A stretch of DNA of 64,000 nt from Catellatospora vulcania (GTDB lineage Bacteria > Actinomycetota > Actinomycetes > Mycobacteriales > Micromonosporaceae): positions 434,001 to 498,000 of the forward strand of contig NZ_ML769302.1 of assembly GCF_009720385.1 (NCBI RefSeq), written 5' to 3'. The notes below the pieces were generated by a model. That model searched no databases, was not told where the DNA came from, and saw only the letters and a program-made list of their open reading frames with translations. Shown piece by piece: positions 15,737-23,565 of this stretch. Numbering within the stretch: position 1 is the stretch's first letter; every line of letters starts with the position of its first letter. The position numbers were made by a program, and so were the translations under genes.

Positions 15737-16951
15737 ATGACGACCGACACCCCGACCTACGTCCTCACCGAGCGCGCGGACCTGCTCGGCTACGTGCCCT
15801 ACCTGCTCGGCTTCCACCCGGCGGACAGCGTCGTCGTGCTGGGACTGGCGGACCGGCGGATCGGCGTGGCCGCCCGCGCCGATCTCGGGCAACCCCGCAC
15901 CGAGACGGTGCGGCGGCTCAGCCGGCTGCTCACCGCTGCGGGCCGAGGGCGAGGCGCGGTGACGTCGGTGGTGCTCATCGGGTACGGCCCGGACGCCTCG
16001 GCCGCCGACGTGACCCGGGACGTGGCGAACGGCCTGGACGCCCGGGGCTACCACGTGCGCGAGGTGCTGCTGCACGCCGGCGACCGATACCGCTGCCTGC
16101 AGTGCGACGACTGCACCCCGCCCGGCGGCGCGCCGTTCGACCTGAGCACGACGGCCTCCGCCGCGATCGCCACCTATGAGGGCCTGGTCGCGCAGCCCGA
16201 CCGGTCCGCGGTGGAACGGCTGGTCCGCCCCGTCGGCGGGCTCGCCGCGATCGCGATGACGCAGGCCGTGGACCGCGCGGAGCTACGGCTGGCCGCACTC
16301 CTGGCCGACGGCGCGAACGACGGCGGCGGTTCCGCCGGACCCCGACCCGGACCCGGACCCGGAGACGGAGCCGGGGACGGGGACGGAGCCGGGGACGGGG
16401 ACGGGGACGGGGACGGGGACGGGGACGGAGCCAGCCCAGGTGACGGCATGGACGACGACGGCGGCGGTTCCGCCAGAACCGGAGGCGGCCCGGGTGACGG
16501 TGGCACCGGCAAGCCCTCCCTAGCGGGAGAACCCGGTCCGGGTGCGGACACTGCCGACGACCGGCTGGTGCGGGCCGGGACGGCCGCGGTCGAGGACGCG
16601 CTGCGGATCGCCGAGGCCGGCGGGCGGCTCGACGACGACGAGGCCGCCTGGCTCACTGTGCTGCTGCTCGACCTGCGCTGCCGCGACCACGCCTGGCAGC
16701 GAACCGACACCGAGCCCTGGCAGCTGGCCCTCTGGCTGGACCTCACCCGGCGGGGCGAGCCCGACCTGCTGGCACCGGTCGCCAGCCTGCTGGCCTGGTC
16801 CGCGTGGCGGTCGGGCAACGGCGTGCTGGCCGGCGCGGCGGTGCGCCGGGCACTGCTGGCCGACCCGGCGTACACCTTGGCGCATCTGCTCAACGAGGCG
16901 CTCGACCAGGCCGTGGCACCGGGCAGCCTCGGGCCGTGGCCCGCGCTTTGA
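15737..16951 (+). CDS. DUF4192 protein with an internal Gly-Asp repeat
   Basis: 404 residues. The N-terminal region (LTERADLLGYVPYLLGFHPAD, residues 9-29) is typical of DUF4192, an actinobacterial family of unknown function. The middle (about residues 196-275) is low complexity, dominated by GDG repeats encoded by a GGGGAC array. The C-terminal region resumes the family (LLLDLRCRDHAWQRTD and DPAYTLAHLLNEALDQA). The array separates two conserved halves and should be a flexible acidic linker. No catalytic residues can be named. Confidence 0.75.
   Translation: MTTDTPTYVLTERADLLGYVPYLLGFHPADSVVVLGLADRRIGVAARADLGQPRTETVRRLSRLLTAAGRGRGAVTSVVLIGYGPDASAADVTRDVANGLDARGYHVREVLLHAGDRYRCLQCDDCTPPGGAPFDLSTTASAAIATYEGLVAQPDRSAVERLVRPVGGLAAIAMTQAVDRAELRLAALLADGANDGGGSAGPRPGPGPGDGAGDGDGAGDGDGDGDGDGDGASPGDGMDDDGGGSARTGGGPGDGGTGKPSLAGEPGPGADTADDRLVRAGTAAVEDALRIAEAGGRLDDDEAAWLTVLLLDLRCRDHAWQRTDTEPWQLALWLDLTRRGEPDLLAPVASLLAWSAWRSGNGVLAGAAVRRALLADPAYTLAHLLNEALDQAVAPGSLGPWPAL
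16355..16436 (+). repeat. GGGGAC hexanucleotide array inside DUF4192
   Basis: Tandem GGGGAC and closely related GGAGAC/GGAGCC units, frame-preserving, encoding Gly-Asp and Gly-Ala pairs. Five GGGGAC units run uninterrupted near 16394-16426. Confidence 0.75.
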
Positions 16952-17044
16952 CAGCGAATTCCCGGAAAACGCGCCGATAGTCGCCGTCGCGACGCGCCGG
17001 GGCGACAGAAGGCACACCCGCGGGACGCCCGTCGAGCGACGGCT

Positions 17045-17050
17045 CAGAAT
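17045..17050 (+). promoter_or_regulatory. -10 box CAGAAT of the fructosamine-kinase-like gene
   Basis: CAGAAT then 7 nt then GTG 17058. It overlaps the alternative ATG at 17049 and so argues for the GTG. Confidence 0.45.
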
Positions 17051-17057
17051 GGGACCC

Positions 17058-17951
17058 GTGGACCTGGCCTACCTGCGCGCGCATCCGCACCTGCTCCCGA
17101 CGTTCCTGCACCATCAGCGGATCCGGGAGACGCCCGTCGATGGCGGCTCGATCTGCCACACCAGCCGGCTGACCTTCGACGACGGCGAGTCGATCTTCAC
17201 CAAGTCGTGGCCCGAGACGGGCGGCCGGGCGCCGGAGGGTTTCTTCGCCGCCGAGGCGAACGGCCTGCGCTGGCTCGCCGAGACCGGCACGGTCGCGGTG
17301 CCCGAGGTCCTGGTCGACACCCCGGACCTGCTCGGCATGGCCTGGATCGAGCACGGGCAGCCGACGGCGGCGGCGGCCGAGGAGTTCGGCCGGGCACTGG
17401 CCGGGCTGCACCGCGCCGGGGCGGTCGCGTTCGGCGCACCCTGGCCGGGGTTCCACGGCTCCGCGCCGATGGACAACTCCCCGCACCCCGGCCCCTGGCA
17501 CGAGTGGTACGGCGAGCGGCGGCTGGCCCCGTACCTGCGGCTGTCGGTGGACCGCGGGGCGCTGGAGCCGGCCGACACCGCCCGCGTCGAACGGGTGCTG
17601 GCCGGGCTGTCCCGCGTCGGCGGCGACGAGCCCCCGGCCCGCGTCCACGGCGACCTGTGGACGGGCAACCTGCTGTGGGGCGCGGACGGCCGGTGCCGGG
17701 TGGTCGACCCCGCGGCACACGGCGGCCACCGCGAGACCGACCTGGCCTACCTGCGGCTCTGGGGCGGCGCGCCGTTCCTGGACCGGATCCTCGCCGCGTA
17801 CGCCGAGACCTGGCCCCCCACCGACGGCTGGACCGACCGCGTCCCGCTGCACCAGCTCTCCATGTATCTCCTGCACACGGCCCTGTTCGGCCCCGCCTTC
17901 GCCCCAGGCGTCCGCGAAACCACCACCGCCTGCCTCCCCCTCACCACCTGA
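17058..17951 (+). CDS. Fructosamine kinase family protein
   Basis: 297 residues. It has the aminoglycoside/fructosamine kinase fold. The catalytic loop is VHGDLWTGNLLWG, followed by the metal-binding VVDPAAHGG, and the family signature HRETDLAYLRLWGG. Such kinases phosphorylate ketoamines on glycated proteins to trigger deglycation. The gene stands alone. The start is GTG 17058 because a -10 box covers the upstream ATG 17049. The downstream ~265 nt holds only palindromic repeats. Confidence 0.85.
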   Translation: MDLAYLRAHPHLLPTFLHHQRIRETPVDGGSICHTSRLTFDDGESIFTKSWPETGGRAPEGFFAAEANGLRWLAETGTVAVPEVLVDTPDLLGMAWIEHGQPTAAAAEEFGRALAGLHRAGAVAFGAPWPGFHGSAPMDNSPHPGPWHEWYGERRLAPYLRLSVDRGALEPADTARVERVLAGLSRVGGDEPPARVHGDLWTGNLLWGADGRCRVVDPAAHGGHRETDLAYLRLWGGAPFLDRILAAYAETWPPTDGWTDRVPLHQLSMYLLHTALFGPAFAPGVRETTTACLPLTT

Positions 17952-17974
17952 CCCTGCGCCGCCCCGCCGCGACC

Positions 17975-18042
17975 GGCCGCAGTTTCGGGGAAACTGCGCC
18001 TTCGCACCGGGCGGTGACCGCAGTTTCCCCGAAACTGCGGCC
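17975..18042. repeat. Palindrome pair, GCAGTTTC family
   Basis: Two copies of GCAGTTTCNNNGAAACTGC (17979-17997 with GGG centre and 18020-18038 with CCC centre) are themselves inverted. The full arms 17975-17998 and 18019-18042 are perfect 24-bp complements. A related copy lies at 40835-40853. Confidence 0.7.
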
Positions 18043-18159
18043 CGCGAGGGCGGCGGCGGCGAGGGCGGCAGCGGTCGGCGGCTCGGAGGTCGCTGTTTGC
18101 GGCCGGGGTGGGGGGCTGACCGGACTTTTCCCGGAAACGGCGGTCACCGCCGGGCCGCC

Positions 18160-18212
18160 GTTAAGAAGGGCACCTTCCTCTACGAATAGCGTTAAGAAGG
18201 TGCCCTTCCTTT
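18160..18212. repeat. GTTAAGAAGG inverted repeat
   Basis: Arms 18163-18179 and 18194-18210 pair at 15 of 17 positions, and GTTAAGAAGG is repeated directly at 18160 and 18191. It lies between convergent genes, just past the pnkp stop, and may terminate transcription. Similar sequences are familiar between genes in Micromonosporaceae. 18043-18159 shows nothing else. Confidence 0.6.
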
Positions 18213-18216
18213 GTTC

Positions 18217-20841
18217 TTACAGGCGGGGGTCGGTGGGTTCGGACTCGCTGGCGAGGATGGCGAAGACGAGTTCGTGCACACGCCAGAGCGGGCCGTCGCG
18301 GCCGATCGTGTCCAGGGCGGCCAGGCCGAGGCCGTGCTCGCGCAGGGCGAGGGCCCGTTTGCGGCCGAGCTTGCGCTGCCGGAGCTTGGCCAGCTGCGCG
18401 GGCTCGGTGTACGACGGGCCGTAGATGATCCGCAGGTACTCCCGGCCGCGGCACTTCACGCCGGGCTGGACGAGGCCCTTGGCCCCGCGCACCGACAGGC
18501 CCGCGTACGGCTTGACGACCATGCCCTCGCCGCCGGAGCCGGTCAGCTCCAGCCACCACTGCGTCGCCCGCGCCACCGCATCCGCGAAGACCGCGTCCGC
18601 GCCGGCCGTCCCAGACGCGCCGCCCGGCTCGGCGGCGAGCGCGTCGGTCGCGTCGGTGGCGTCGGCCCGGTCGGTCGGCACCGACCGGGGCGGCAGGTCC
18701 AGGACCAGGCGGCGGGTCGGGGTGAACGTCGCCGGGTCGGCCTCGACCAGCCGGTCCGCGATGGACAGGTGCCAGCCGTGGTCGGCCTCGGCGAACGACG
18801 CGCCCTCGGCGGCGAGCACCGCGAACGGGGCCAGCGTGATGCCGGTGATCCCGTCGGTGGGCGCGACGTAGCGGCGGTAGGCGTCGGTGAAGGCCCGCAC
18901 GTCGCGCAGCGACCCGGTCAGCCGCTCGTGCTGGGCGGCCGTGTCGAGTCCGCGCGCCGCGGCGGCGGACAGCACGTCCAGGGCGGCGGGCAGCACGGCC
19001 CGGCCGGACGCGCCGACGGCGGCGTACTGGTGGATCAGCGTCTGCGCCTTGGCGGACCAGGGCAGCAGCTCGCAGTCGAGCAGCAGCCAGTCGGTGTCCA
19101 GCTCGGCCCACAGCCCGGCCGCGGTCGCCGCGTCGCGCACCTTGGCCAGCAGCAGCTCGGTGCGCTCCGGGTCGAAGAACGCCCGACCGGTACGCGTGTA
19201 GATCACGCCGGTGCTGCCGTCGTCGACGAAGCGCTTGGCGGCCACCGACGCGTCCTTGCAGACCAGGACCACCGCGCGGGAGCCCATGTGCTTCTCCTCG
19301 CAGATCACCCGGTGCACGCCCGCGTGCCGCAGGTCGGCCAGCGCCTCGGCGGGGTGCTCCAGGTATCCGTCCACGGCCGACGTCGACGACGGGGCCATGG
19401 TCGGCGGCAGCCACAGCAGCCAGCGCGGGTCGACCGCGAACCGGCTCATCACCTCCAGCGCCGCCGCGCTGTGCTCGGCGGGCACGGTGACGGTGCCGTG
19501 CAGGGTCTGCACGTGGCGGCGGCCGGTGACCTCGGACAGCCGCAGCGCGCCCGCGGCCCGGTCGGGCGGGGCGGCGGGCTGCAGCGGCCGGGCCGGCTCG
19601 TAGTACTCCTGCGCCGCCTCGACCTCGACCAGCTCCCGCTCCGGGTAGCGCAGCGCGGTGAGCTTGCCGCCGAACACGCAGCCGGTGTCGAGGCAGATGG
19701 TGTTGTTGACCCACTCGGGCGTGACGGTGGGCGTGTGCCCGTAGACGACCATGGCGCGGCCGCGGTACTCCAGCGCCCACGGGTAGCGCACGGGCAGGCC
19801 GAACTCGTCGGTCTCGCCGGTGGTGTCGCCGTACATGGCGAACGAGCGCACCCGACCGGACGCCCGGCCGTGGTAGGCCTCCTTGAGGCCCGCGTGCGCG
19901 ACCACGAGCTTTCCGCCGTCGAGCACGTAGTGGCTGATCAGGCCGTCCAAGAAGGCGGGCAGCCCGTCGACCGGGTCGGTCTCCAGCTGCGCGACGGTCT
20001 CGGCCAGGCCGTGGGTGAGCTGCACCTTGCGGCCACGCAGGTGGCGCAGCAGCTTGTTCTCGTGGTTGCCGGACACGCACAGCGCCCGGCCGGCAGCGAT
20101 CATGTTAATGACCAGGCGCAGCACGCCGGGGGAGTCCGGGCCGCGGTCCACCAGGTCGCCGACGAACACCGCGGTACGCCCGTCCGGGTGGCTCGCGTCC
20201 ACGGCCCGGCCGGACTCGTCGCGGGTCAGCTCCCAGCCGAGCGCGGACAGCAGCTGCTCCAGCTCGGCCCGGCAGCCGTGCACGTCGCCGACGAGGTCGA
20301 AGGGCCCGGTCAGCTCGGTGCGGTCGTTGAACAGCTTCTCGTAGCGCAGCTCGACGTCGGCGGGGTCGCTGACGACGTACACCTTGCGGAAGCCCTCGCG
20401 GGCCAGCTTGTTCAGCGAGTGCCGCAGGTCGCGGTGCTGGCGGCGGAGCACCTCGCGGCCGAACGTGCGGTCGGGCCGGGCCTGCGTGCGCTCCCAGCAG
20501 ACCGCCTCCGGGGTGTCGATGACCACGGCGACGGGCAGCACGTCGTGCGCCTTGGCCACCGCCACCAGGGCGGCGCGGGCGTGCGACTGCACGTTGGTCG
20601 CGTCGACGACGGTGAGCCGGCCGGCCGCCAGGCGCTTGGCCGCGACCAGGTGCAGCACCTCGAAGGCGTCCTTGGTGGCGGCCTGGTCGTTCTCGTCGTC
20701 GGCGAGCAGCCCCCGGAAGGCGTCGCTGGACAGCACCTGGGTGGGCAGGAAGTGCTCCCGGGCGAAGGTCGACTTGCCCGATCCGGAGATGCCGACGAGC
20801 ACGACCAGGGACAGCTCGGGCAGCGCGATGGGGTAGGTCAT
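18217..20841 (-). CDS. pnkp: Polynucleotide kinase-phosphatase-ligase Pnkp
   Basis: 874 residues, the usual length of bacterial Pnkp. It heals and seals broken RNA with Hen1. Kinase domain: Walker A GISGSGKST (17-25). Phosphatase domain: DVHG (186-189), GDLVDRG (228-234) and GNHE (258-261). Adenylyltransferase/ligase domain: nucleotidyl lysine 517 in EEKHMGSR, with a C-terminal lysine-rich closing segment (KGLVQPGVKCRGREY). All three active sites are intact. The ATG overlaps the hen1 stop as ATGA. It may also be annotated as PnkP or metallophosphoesterase. Confidence 0.93.
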   Translation of the reverse strand: MTYPIALPELSLVVLVGISGSGKSTFAREHFLPTQVLSSDAFRGLLADDENDQAATKDAFEVLHLVAAKRLAAGRLTVVDATNVQSHARAALVAVAKAHDVLPVAVVIDTPEAVCWERTQARPDRTFGREVLRRQHRDLRHSLNKLAREGFRKVYVVSDPADVELRYEKLFNDRTELTGPFDLVGDVHGCRAELEQLLSALGWELTRDESGRAVDASHPDGRTAVFVGDLVDRGPDSPGVLRLVINMIAAGRALCVSGNHENKLLRHLRGRKVQLTHGLAETVAQLETDPVDGLPAFLDGLISHYVLDGGKLVVAHAGLKEAYHGRASGRVRSFAMYGDTTGETDEFGLPVRYPWALEYRGRAMVVYGHTPTVTPEWVNNTICLDTGCVFGGKLTALRYPERELVEVEAAQEYYEPARPLQPAAPPDRAAGALRLSEVTGRRHVQTLHGTVTVPAEHSAAALEVMSRFAVDPRWLLWLPPTMAPSSTSAVDGYLEHPAEALADLRHAGVHRVICEEKHMGSRAVVLVCKDASVAAKRFVDDGSTGVIYTRTGRAFFDPERTELLLAKVRDAATAAGLWAELDTDWLLLDCELLPWSAKAQTLIHQYAAVGASGRAVLPAALDVLSAAAARGLDTAAQHERLTGSLRDVRAFTDAYRRYVAPTDGITGITLAPFAVLAAEGASFAEADHGWHLSIADRLVEADPATFTPTRRLVLDLPPRSVPTDRADATDATDALAAEPGGASGTAGADAVFADAVARATQWWLELTGSGGEGMVVKPYAGLSVRGAKGLVQPGVKCRGREYLRIIYGPSYTEPAQLAKLRQRKLGRKRALALREHGLGLAALDTIGRDGPLWRVHELVFAILASESEPTDPRL

Positions 20842-22238
20842 GCGGGCACCTCCTCGGTGGTCGTCTTGGTGAACAGGGCGAGCTGGGTCGGCGGGCCGAC
20901 CTCCGGGTCCTCGTCGCCGACTCCCCGCAGCGTGTACGTGTAGCCGTAGTCGGCGGCGACCTGGTCGCACCAGGCCGCGAACTCGGCTCGCGTCCACTCG
21001 AAGCGGTGGTCGTCGTGGCGGTGCCCGCCCTCGGGCAGGGTCTCGTAGCGCACGTTGTACTCGACGTTCGGCGTGGTCACGACGACGGCGCCGGGCTTGG
21101 CGTCGCCGAACACCGCGGCGCACAGCGCGGGCAGCCGGGGCAGGTCGAGGTGCTCGATGACCTCCATCAGCACCGCGGCGTCGTACCCGCGCAGCCGCTC
21201 GTCGACGTACGTCAGCGCGGACTGGATCAACTTGATCCGGGCGCGCTGGCGGTCGGGCAGCCGGTGCAGCCGCAGCCGCCGCTCGGCGATCTCCAGCACC
21301 TTCGGCGACACGTCCGCCCCGACGATCTCGGTGTAGCGCTTCTCCCGGATCAGGTCGCCCAGCAGCGCGCCGCCGCCGCAGCCCAGGTCGAGCACCCGGG
21401 TCGCCCCGGTCTCGGCCAGCGCGGCCAGCACCGCGGCGCGGCGGCGTACGTTCAGCGGCTTGGCCTTCTCCGCCACCGCCCCCTCGGCGACGGAGTCGTC
21501 GGCGGGCGTCTCCTCCAGCGGCGCGAGCGCCGCGTCGGCCCTGACCGCCAGGGCACGGCTGTGCGCGAGGTAGCGCCGGATGATCAGCGCCCGCTCGGGG
21601 TGCCCGGCGAGCCAGCCCTCACCGGCCCGCAGCAGCTTCTCGATCTCGTCGGGCGCGACCCAGTAGTGCTTGGCGTCGTCGAGCACGGGCAGCAGCACGT
21701 AGAGGTGGTTGAGGGCGTCGGCCAGGCGCAGCTCGCCGTCGAGGGTCAGGTCCACGTACCGGCTGTCGCCCCACTCGGGGAACTCGGGATCCAGCGGCAG
21801 CACGTCGCCGCGCACGGTCCAGCCCAGCGGCGCGAACAGGCGCTCGGCCAGCTTCAGGCCGCCCTTGGCGCGCAGCGACGGCACCCGGATCGACAGCGGG
21901 ATCGCGGTCGCGGCCAGCTCGGGCCGGTCCTTGGAGACGCCGCGCGCCGCGGTGCGGAAGACCCGGTTCAGCGCGGCCGCCAGCAGGCTGGACGCGGCGT
22001 ACGGCCGGTCGTTGACGTACTGGTTGAGCTGCTGCCCGTCGGCACGGGTGTCGGCCAGCCGCTGCGGATCGATCTCCAGCAGCAGGGCGGCGGTGCACCG
22101 CTGCTCGCTCGCCTCCGGGTAGAGCACGGTCGCCGTGCCGTGGCTCAGTTCGAAGCTGTGCACGCGGTCGGGGTGCTTGACGAGGAGGAAGCCGAGGTCG
22201 GTGGCCGGGGAATGCGTGGTCGAGAGGGTCAGCAACAC
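20838..22238 (-). CDS. hen1: 3'-terminal RNA ribose 2'-O-methyltransferase Hen1
   Basis: 466 residues. The C-terminal SAM methyltransferase has VLDLGCGGGALL (about 272-283) and the Hen1 metal-binding motif MEVIEHLD, whose Glu and His residues bind the cofactor metal. The N-terminal ~240 residues match the Hen1-N domain that activates the Pnkp ligase. It methylates the 2'-OH at the broken RNA 3' end before sealing, which blocks recutting at the same site. GTG 22238 is supported by a CAGGAT -10 box 7 nt upstream. It is divergent from moaA with 64 bp between. Confidence 0.93.
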   Translation of the reverse strand: MLLTLSTTHSPATDLGFLLVKHPDRVHSFELSHGTATVLYPEASEQRCTAALLLEIDPQRLADTRADGQQLNQYVNDRPYAASSLLAAALNRVFRTAARGVSKDRPELAATAIPLSIRVPSLRAKGGLKLAERLFAPLGWTVRGDVLPLDPEFPEWGDSRYVDLTLDGELRLADALNHLYVLLPVLDDAKHYWVAPDEIEKLLRAGEGWLAGHPERALIIRRYLAHSRALAVRADAALAPLEETPADDSVAEGAVAEKAKPLNVRRRAAVLAALAETGATRVLDLGCGGGALLGDLIREKRYTEIVGADVSPKVLEIAERRLRLHRLPDRQRARIKLIQSALTYVDERLRGYDAAVLMEVIEHLDLPRLPALCAAVFGDAKPGAVVVTTPNVEYNVRYETLPEGGHRHDDHRFEWTRAEFAAWCDQVAADYGYTYTLRGVGDEDPEVGPPTQLALFTKTTTEEVPA

Positions 22239-22245
22239 GGCCGCG

Positions 22246-22251
22246 ATCCTG
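22246..22251 (-). promoter_or_regulatory. -10 box CAGGAT of hen1-pnkp
   Basis: CAGGAT on the minus strand, then 7 nt, then GTG 22238: leaderless geometry. Confidence 0.45.
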
Positions 22252-22290
22252 CCAGGTGGCCACGGGACGTGCATTCCGATTGTCACGCGA

Positions 22291-22296
22291 TAGGTT
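22291..22296 (+). promoter_or_regulatory. -10 box TAGGTT of moaA, leaderless arrangement
   Basis: TAGGTT, 6 nt, GTG 22303. No MoCo-riboswitch-length leader exists here, because hen1 begins only 64 bp away. Confidence 0.55.
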
Positions 22297-22302
22297 CGTG
22301 AG

Positions 22303-23307
22303 GTGACCTCTGCCAAACCAGGCCTGATCGACCGGTACGGACGCCGTGCCGTGGATCTGCGGGTCTCGCTGACGGATCGGTGCAATCTGCGCTGTTCGTA
22401 CTGTATGCCCCCAGAAGGGCTGCCCTGGCTGCCCAAGCCGGAGATCCTCACCGACGCCGAGGTGCTGCGGCTGATCACCATCGCGGTGACCCGGCTCGGC
22501 GTCGAAGAGGTGCGCTTCACCGGCGGCGAGCCGCTGCTGCGCCCCGGCATCGTGGACATCGTGGCGGGCAGCGCCGCGCTGCTGCCCCGGCCGAAGCTCT
22601 CCGTCACCACGAACGGCATCGGGCTGGCCAGGCTGGCCGTGCCGCTGCGCGACGCCGGGCTGAACCGGGTCAACGTCTCCCTGGACACCATCGACCCCGA
22701 CCGGTTCGCCGCGATCGCGCTGCGCCGCCGCTTCGACGACGTCATCGACGGGCTGTCGGCGGCCGCCGCGGCCGGGCTGACCCCGGTCAAGCTCAACACG
22801 GTGCTGCTGCGCGGGATCAACGACGACGAGGCCCCGGCGCTGCTGCGCTTCGCCCTCGCGCACGGCTACGAGCTGCGCTTCATCGAGCAGATGCCGCTCG
22901 ACGCGCAGCACGGCTGGAGCCGGGATCAGATGATCACCGCGGCGGAGATCCTGGCGTCGCTGGAGGCCGAGTTCGAGCTCAGCCCCGACCCGGCCGAGCG
23001 GGCGGGGGCCCCGGCCGAGACCTGGCTGGTGAACGGCGGTCCGGCGAAGGTCGGCGTGATCGGCTCGGTGACCCGGCCGTTCTGCGGCGACTGCGACCGG
23101 ACCCGGCTCACCGCCGACGGCCAGGTGCGCAACTGCCTGTTCGCCACCGGTGAGACCGATCTGCGCGGGCTGCTGCGCGGCGGGGCGGATGATGAGGACA
23201 TCGCGGCGCGCTGGCGCGAGGCGATGTGGGGCAAGCTGCCCGGCCACGGCATCGACGACCCCTCGTTCCTCCAGCCCGTACGCCCCATGTCCGCCATCGG
23301 GGGATGA
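22303..23307 (+). CDS. moaA: GTP 3',8-cyclase MoaA
   Basis: 334 residues. Radical-SAM CxxxCxxC is in DRCNLRCSYCMPPEG (about residues 25-39), and the second iron-sulfur cluster site is FCGDCDRTRLTADGQVRNCLF. The protein ends in Gly-Gly (SAIGG), which MoaA needs for catalysis. It carries out the first step of molybdopterin synthesis. The next gene, moaD, overlaps by ATGA. The other moa genes are ~18 kb away in this window. Confidence 0.95.
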   Translation: MTSAKPGLIDRYGRRAVDLRVSLTDRCNLRCSYCMPPEGLPWLPKPEILTDAEVLRLITIAVTRLGVEEVRFTGGEPLLRPGIVDIVAGSAALLPRPKLSVTTNGIGLARLAVPLRDAGLNRVNVSLDTIDPDRFAAIALRRRFDDVIDGLSAAAAAGLTPVKLNTVLLRGINDDEAPALLRFALAHGYELRFIEQMPLDAQHGWSRDQMITAAEILASLEAEFELSPDPAERAGAPAETWLVNGGPAKVGVIGSVTRPFCGDCDRTRLTADGQVRNCLFATGETDLRGLLRGGADDEDIAARWREAMWGKLPGHGIDDPSFLQPVRPMSAIGG

Positions 23308-23552
23308 CCGTGATCACGATCCGCTACTTCGCCGGAGCCCGCGCCGCCGCGGGCGTCACCGAGGAGCAGCTGCCCGCCGGGCAGGACCTCACGCAGCTGA
23401 TCAAGGAGCTGAGCGCCGCGCACGGGGACGTGCTGGGCCGGGTGCTGCTTTCAGCCAGCTTTCTGGTTGACGGGCTAGCGTGGCACGACCGCCGCGTGCC
23501 CCTGCCGTCCGGCGCGACCGTGGACGTGCTGCCGCCCTTCGCGGGCGGGTGA
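23304..23552 (+). CDS. moaD: Molybdopterin synthase sulfur carrier subunit MoaD
   Basis: 82 residues. A ubiquitin-like beta-grasp protein whose C-terminal PFAGG would carry the thiocarboxylate that donates sulfur to the pterin. The body shows VITIRYFAGARAAAG at the N-terminus. It starts within the moaA stop (ATGA), which indicates co-translation. Its partner MoaE is encoded at 40903-41325. Confidence 0.92.
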   Translation: MTVITIRYFAGARAAAGVTEEQLPAGQDLTQLIKELSAAHGDVLGRVLLSASFLVDGLAWHDRRVPLPSGATVDVLPPFAGG

Positions 23553-23565
23553 GAGGAAAACCCCC

